A stretch of DNA of 27,053 nt. It comes from a virus. Positions within the stretch are counted from its first letter, which is position 1. Every line of letters begins with the position of its first letter. A program made the position numbers and the translations under genes. The stretch is from the IMG/VR virus record IMGVR_UViG_3300029263_000579, positions 1 to 27,053 of that record; one strand, 5' to 3'. This document shows, piece after piece, positions 25,611 through 27,053 of the stretch. The notes below the pieces were generated by a model that had not been told where the DNA came from, searched no databases, and saw only the letters and a list, made by a program, of their open reading frames with translations.

Positions 25611-26384
25611 TTATATTTTTCTTTCTTCTTCGAATATTATTTTTCTGGAGTCATCCCAAACTTCTTTTCTTGACTTACCTTCAAATTTAGAAATTGGTAG
25701 TAGAGCTGCTATCAACCAATTTTCTATTGGTATTCTTACCAACCTAGAAGAGACACCATCATATTTATAACGTTTGTATGTCGGTTTTATAAGTTTATAG
25801 GCAGATATTACGTTTAATCTGGATTGAACATCACTCTCTGCGTCTACTTTAGAAAAATCAACACTAGAAAATAACTTTTTCAGTAAGGCTATTCTATATT
25901 TTTCAGGGAGGTAGTGTAGATTCAACCCTATGAATCCATCGCTAGTTCTTCCTATCATGATTATGAGTGGGATTGCGTCATAATATTTTAGATCATTTTT
26001 TGTAGTAGGGTCGTACTTGAACATGAACATACCACCATCTGAAATGTCATATGGACTTATTGCTTCATCCGAAGTCAGTAGATATTCGGTAACTTCGTTT
26101 GGAGTAGCCTCTTCTCCTCCGAATCCAAGTTCTATAGTCTTGGTAAAGAAGTTTATAAGATCATCAAAAGTTTCGAGTTCACTTGCTTTTTTTGGTTCTA
26201 CTGTTGACTCCTTTTCGGATGGGTAGAACTTTTGAAATATTGCTTTAAAAGCAAACCCCAAAGATAGAGTTTCGAGTAACTGCTTTCTTAGGTTTCTTTT
26301 TATAAAAACATTTCTCTGGTATATCACAGTTCGGGTAGCATTGCCTATTTCTATAGCCTGTTCTTTTATAAGTTGATCTGCCAT
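25611..26384 (-). CDS. conserved structural/baseplate-associated protein, 257 aa
   Basis: The start chosen is MADQLIKEQAIEIG at 26384, which overlaps the gp4 stop (TAATG); a frame start 14 codons earlier lies inside gp4. The most telling segment is YYDAIPLIIMIGRTSDGFIGLNLHYLPEKYRIALLKKL, a P-L-[IV]-x-x-[IV]...DGF-[IL]-GLN-x-HYL-x-x-x-x-R-x-x-L-L block seen in myovirus structural proteins of unknown role. It sits where T4 has the baseplate wedge gene 53 (after gene 4), but I see no similarity to T4 gp53. It may be the local wedge/hub component. It is translated in series with gp4 and the tube-like protein. Confidence 0.5.
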   Translation of the reverse strand: MADQLIKEQAIEIGNATRTVIYQRNVFIKRNLRKQLLETLSLGFAFKAIFQKFYPSEKESTVEPKKASELETFDDLINFFTKTIELGFGGEEATPNEVTEYLLTSDEAISPYDISDGGMFMFKYDPTTKNDLKYYDAIPLIIMIGRTSDGFIGLNLHYLPEKYRIALLKKLFSSVDFSKVDAESDVQSRLNVISAYKLIKPTYKRYKYDGVSSRLVRIPIENWLIAALLPISKFEGKSRKEVWDDSRKIIFEEERKI

Positions 26385-26818
26385 TATGGTTGTAATTCTT
26401 TCTCTGTTAGAATTTGAAAAACCCACCCACGACTTTCGGCATATTCAGTTGCTGCCTCCCATTTTGCAGAATTGACCCCCCATGTTTTTACCTCATTGAT
26501 ATACCGTCTGGTTTTTCTTGATTGTCTCTTCGGAGGTAAACATTGTTTCTTTGGTTTGACTTCAATCAGTTTCATAGAAGTGTTCCCATCTTTGGTTTTT
26601 ACCTTTACAATGAAGTCTACATAGTATCGGTGCATCTTACCATCTACGGGAGACTTATAAGGTACAACTACCTCTTCAGATCCCCAAGATAGTACATTTT
26701 CGTTATCATCACAGTACAACATAAAGCGTCTTTCCCACAAACTACGATAAATAATCTTAGTAGGATCGCCTATATACTTGGAGGGATTTTTAGATTTATA
26801 CCTTCCCTTATAACTCAT
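26384..26818 (-). CDS. 4: gp4-like head completion protein (TnsA-like nuclease fold), 144 aa
   Basis: The sequence SYKGRYKSKNPSKYIGDPTKIIYRSLWERRFMLYCDDN, then VLSWGSEEVVVPY, then HRYYVDFIVKV and MKLIEVKPKKQ, is a clear T4 gp4 family member. The R-S-x-WER-x-F, W-x-SE, D68 and E86-x-K88 positions also make up a TnsA-type PD-(D/E)XK nuclease core. In T4, gp4 (also called gp50/65 in older work) finishes the filled head before the tail joins. It heads the minus-strand operon that runs to the tape measure. Its start is only 26 bp from a divergent + strand gene, so promoters on that side must overlap coding sequence. Confidence 0.88.
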   Translation of the reverse strand: MSYKGRYKSKNPSKYIGDPTKIIYRSLWERRFMLYCDDNENVLSWGSEEVVVPYKSPVDGKMHRYYVDFIVKVKTKDGNTSMKLIEVKPKKQCLPPKRQSRKTRRYINEVKTWGVNSAKWEAATEYAESRGWVFQILTEKELQP

Positions 26819-26844
26819 ACTCTATGTATCTTTAGGAGTTTTAA

Positions 26845-27053
26845 ATGCCATCAGCAGGCAATACATCTAGATCATCCCGTGATGTTTTCCACAGGCTCAA
26901 CAATGAACCTTCTGGTATTTTTGATTATCATAGACATAATGTAGTTTCTGGTCCCAATAAGGGTCAAGTTGATTTGCAATATCCCGACAATCTCGGTGGT
27001 GATGAATATAATCAATTTGTTATGTTCACCATGTTCGAGAAAACAAATGCAGA
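26845..27053 (+). CDS. structural protein, N-terminal 69 residues (runs off the window)
   Basis: TTTAGGAG is a strong ribosome site eight bases before the ATG. The visible part (MPSAGNTSRSSRDVFHRLNN..., then GQVDLQYPDNLGGDEYNQFV, MFTMFEKTNA) ends open at the window edge. The L-x-YP-x-[DN]-L-G...[FY]-V-x-F-x-x-[FY]-E pattern is typical of marine T4-like baseplate or tube-associated proteins of the gp48 type, but the fragment is too short to name. A GATAAATA string at 26746-26753, inside gp4, could be its late promoter. Confidence 0.65.
   Translation, partial: MPSAGNTSRSSRDVFHRLNNEPSGIFDYHRHNVVSGPNKGQVDLQYPDNLGGDEYNQFVMFTMFEKTNA

Overview
The window comes from a T4-like myovirus, most likely of the marine (cyanophage/pelagiphage-like) branch of the T4 superfamily. 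Recognisable T4 core proteins are gp33, gp32, gp4, gp26 with a gp51-like extension, a gp19/gp54-type tube protein and a candidate tape measure. Several small proteins (a DUF2693-like protein, an LSm-like protein, a small basic GKGDKYR protein, a WYWV...PWNK membrane peptide) resemble ones I know from T4-like cyanophages. Six tRNA genes, tight ATGA/TAATG gene overlaps and the lack of host genes fit a lytic phage. The host cannot be fixed from the sequence. Five of the six tRNAs read A-ending codons, which suggests a host richer in G+C than the phage.

Layout. (1) 1-4.4 kb, + strand: a dense run of very small genes, mostly unknown. It includes an HExxH metallopeptidase-like protein, a PD-(D/E)XK nuclease-like protein, three tiny membrane peptides, a DksA/TraR-type zinc finger and an exported lysozyme-like protein, and ends at an intrinsic terminator. 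(2) 4.4-9.3 kb, +: a consensus sigma70 promoter, four small genes, then an 1181-residue DNRLRE/Ig-like virion protein. (3) 9.3-14.4 kb, +: a tRNA-punctuated accessory island with DUF4406, DUF4338, pyrimidine-dimer-glycosylase-like, HTH, Mom-like acyltransferase, LSm-like and deaminase-like genes, six tRNAs and two non-coding structured regions that start at consensus promoters. (4) 14.4-16.2 kb, +: a small structural-type gene and small unknown genes ending in a long-stem terminator, then a 42-residue membrane protein. (5) 16.2-21.0 kb, - strand: two large virion proteins. (6) 21.06-22.35 kb, +: gp33 and gp32, each with its own promoter, ending in a strong terminator. (7) 22.35-26.82 kb, -: the gp4 to tape-measure structural operon. 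(8) 26.845 kb to the end, +: the start of another structural gene.

The two strongest observations are these. First, a complete -1 frameshift cassette joins gp26 to a gp51-like tail: a seven-U slippery run, an 8-nt spacer and a perfect 10-bp hairpin. This makes the pair look like the G/GT tail-assembly chaperones found just upstream of tape-measure genes in other tailed phages. Second, an approximately 315-nt non-coding RNA at about 12.87-13.18 kb has a perfect sigma70 promoter set in an inverted repeat, a closed multi-helix fold and a 13-bp terminator. Transcription appears to combine host-type TTGACA/TATAAT promoters with 16-17 bp spacers (seven perfect copies) and a few weak T4-late-like TATAAATA variants, consistent with the gp33 co-activator gene. 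Gene functions are inferred by reading motifs by eye; no database search was run.
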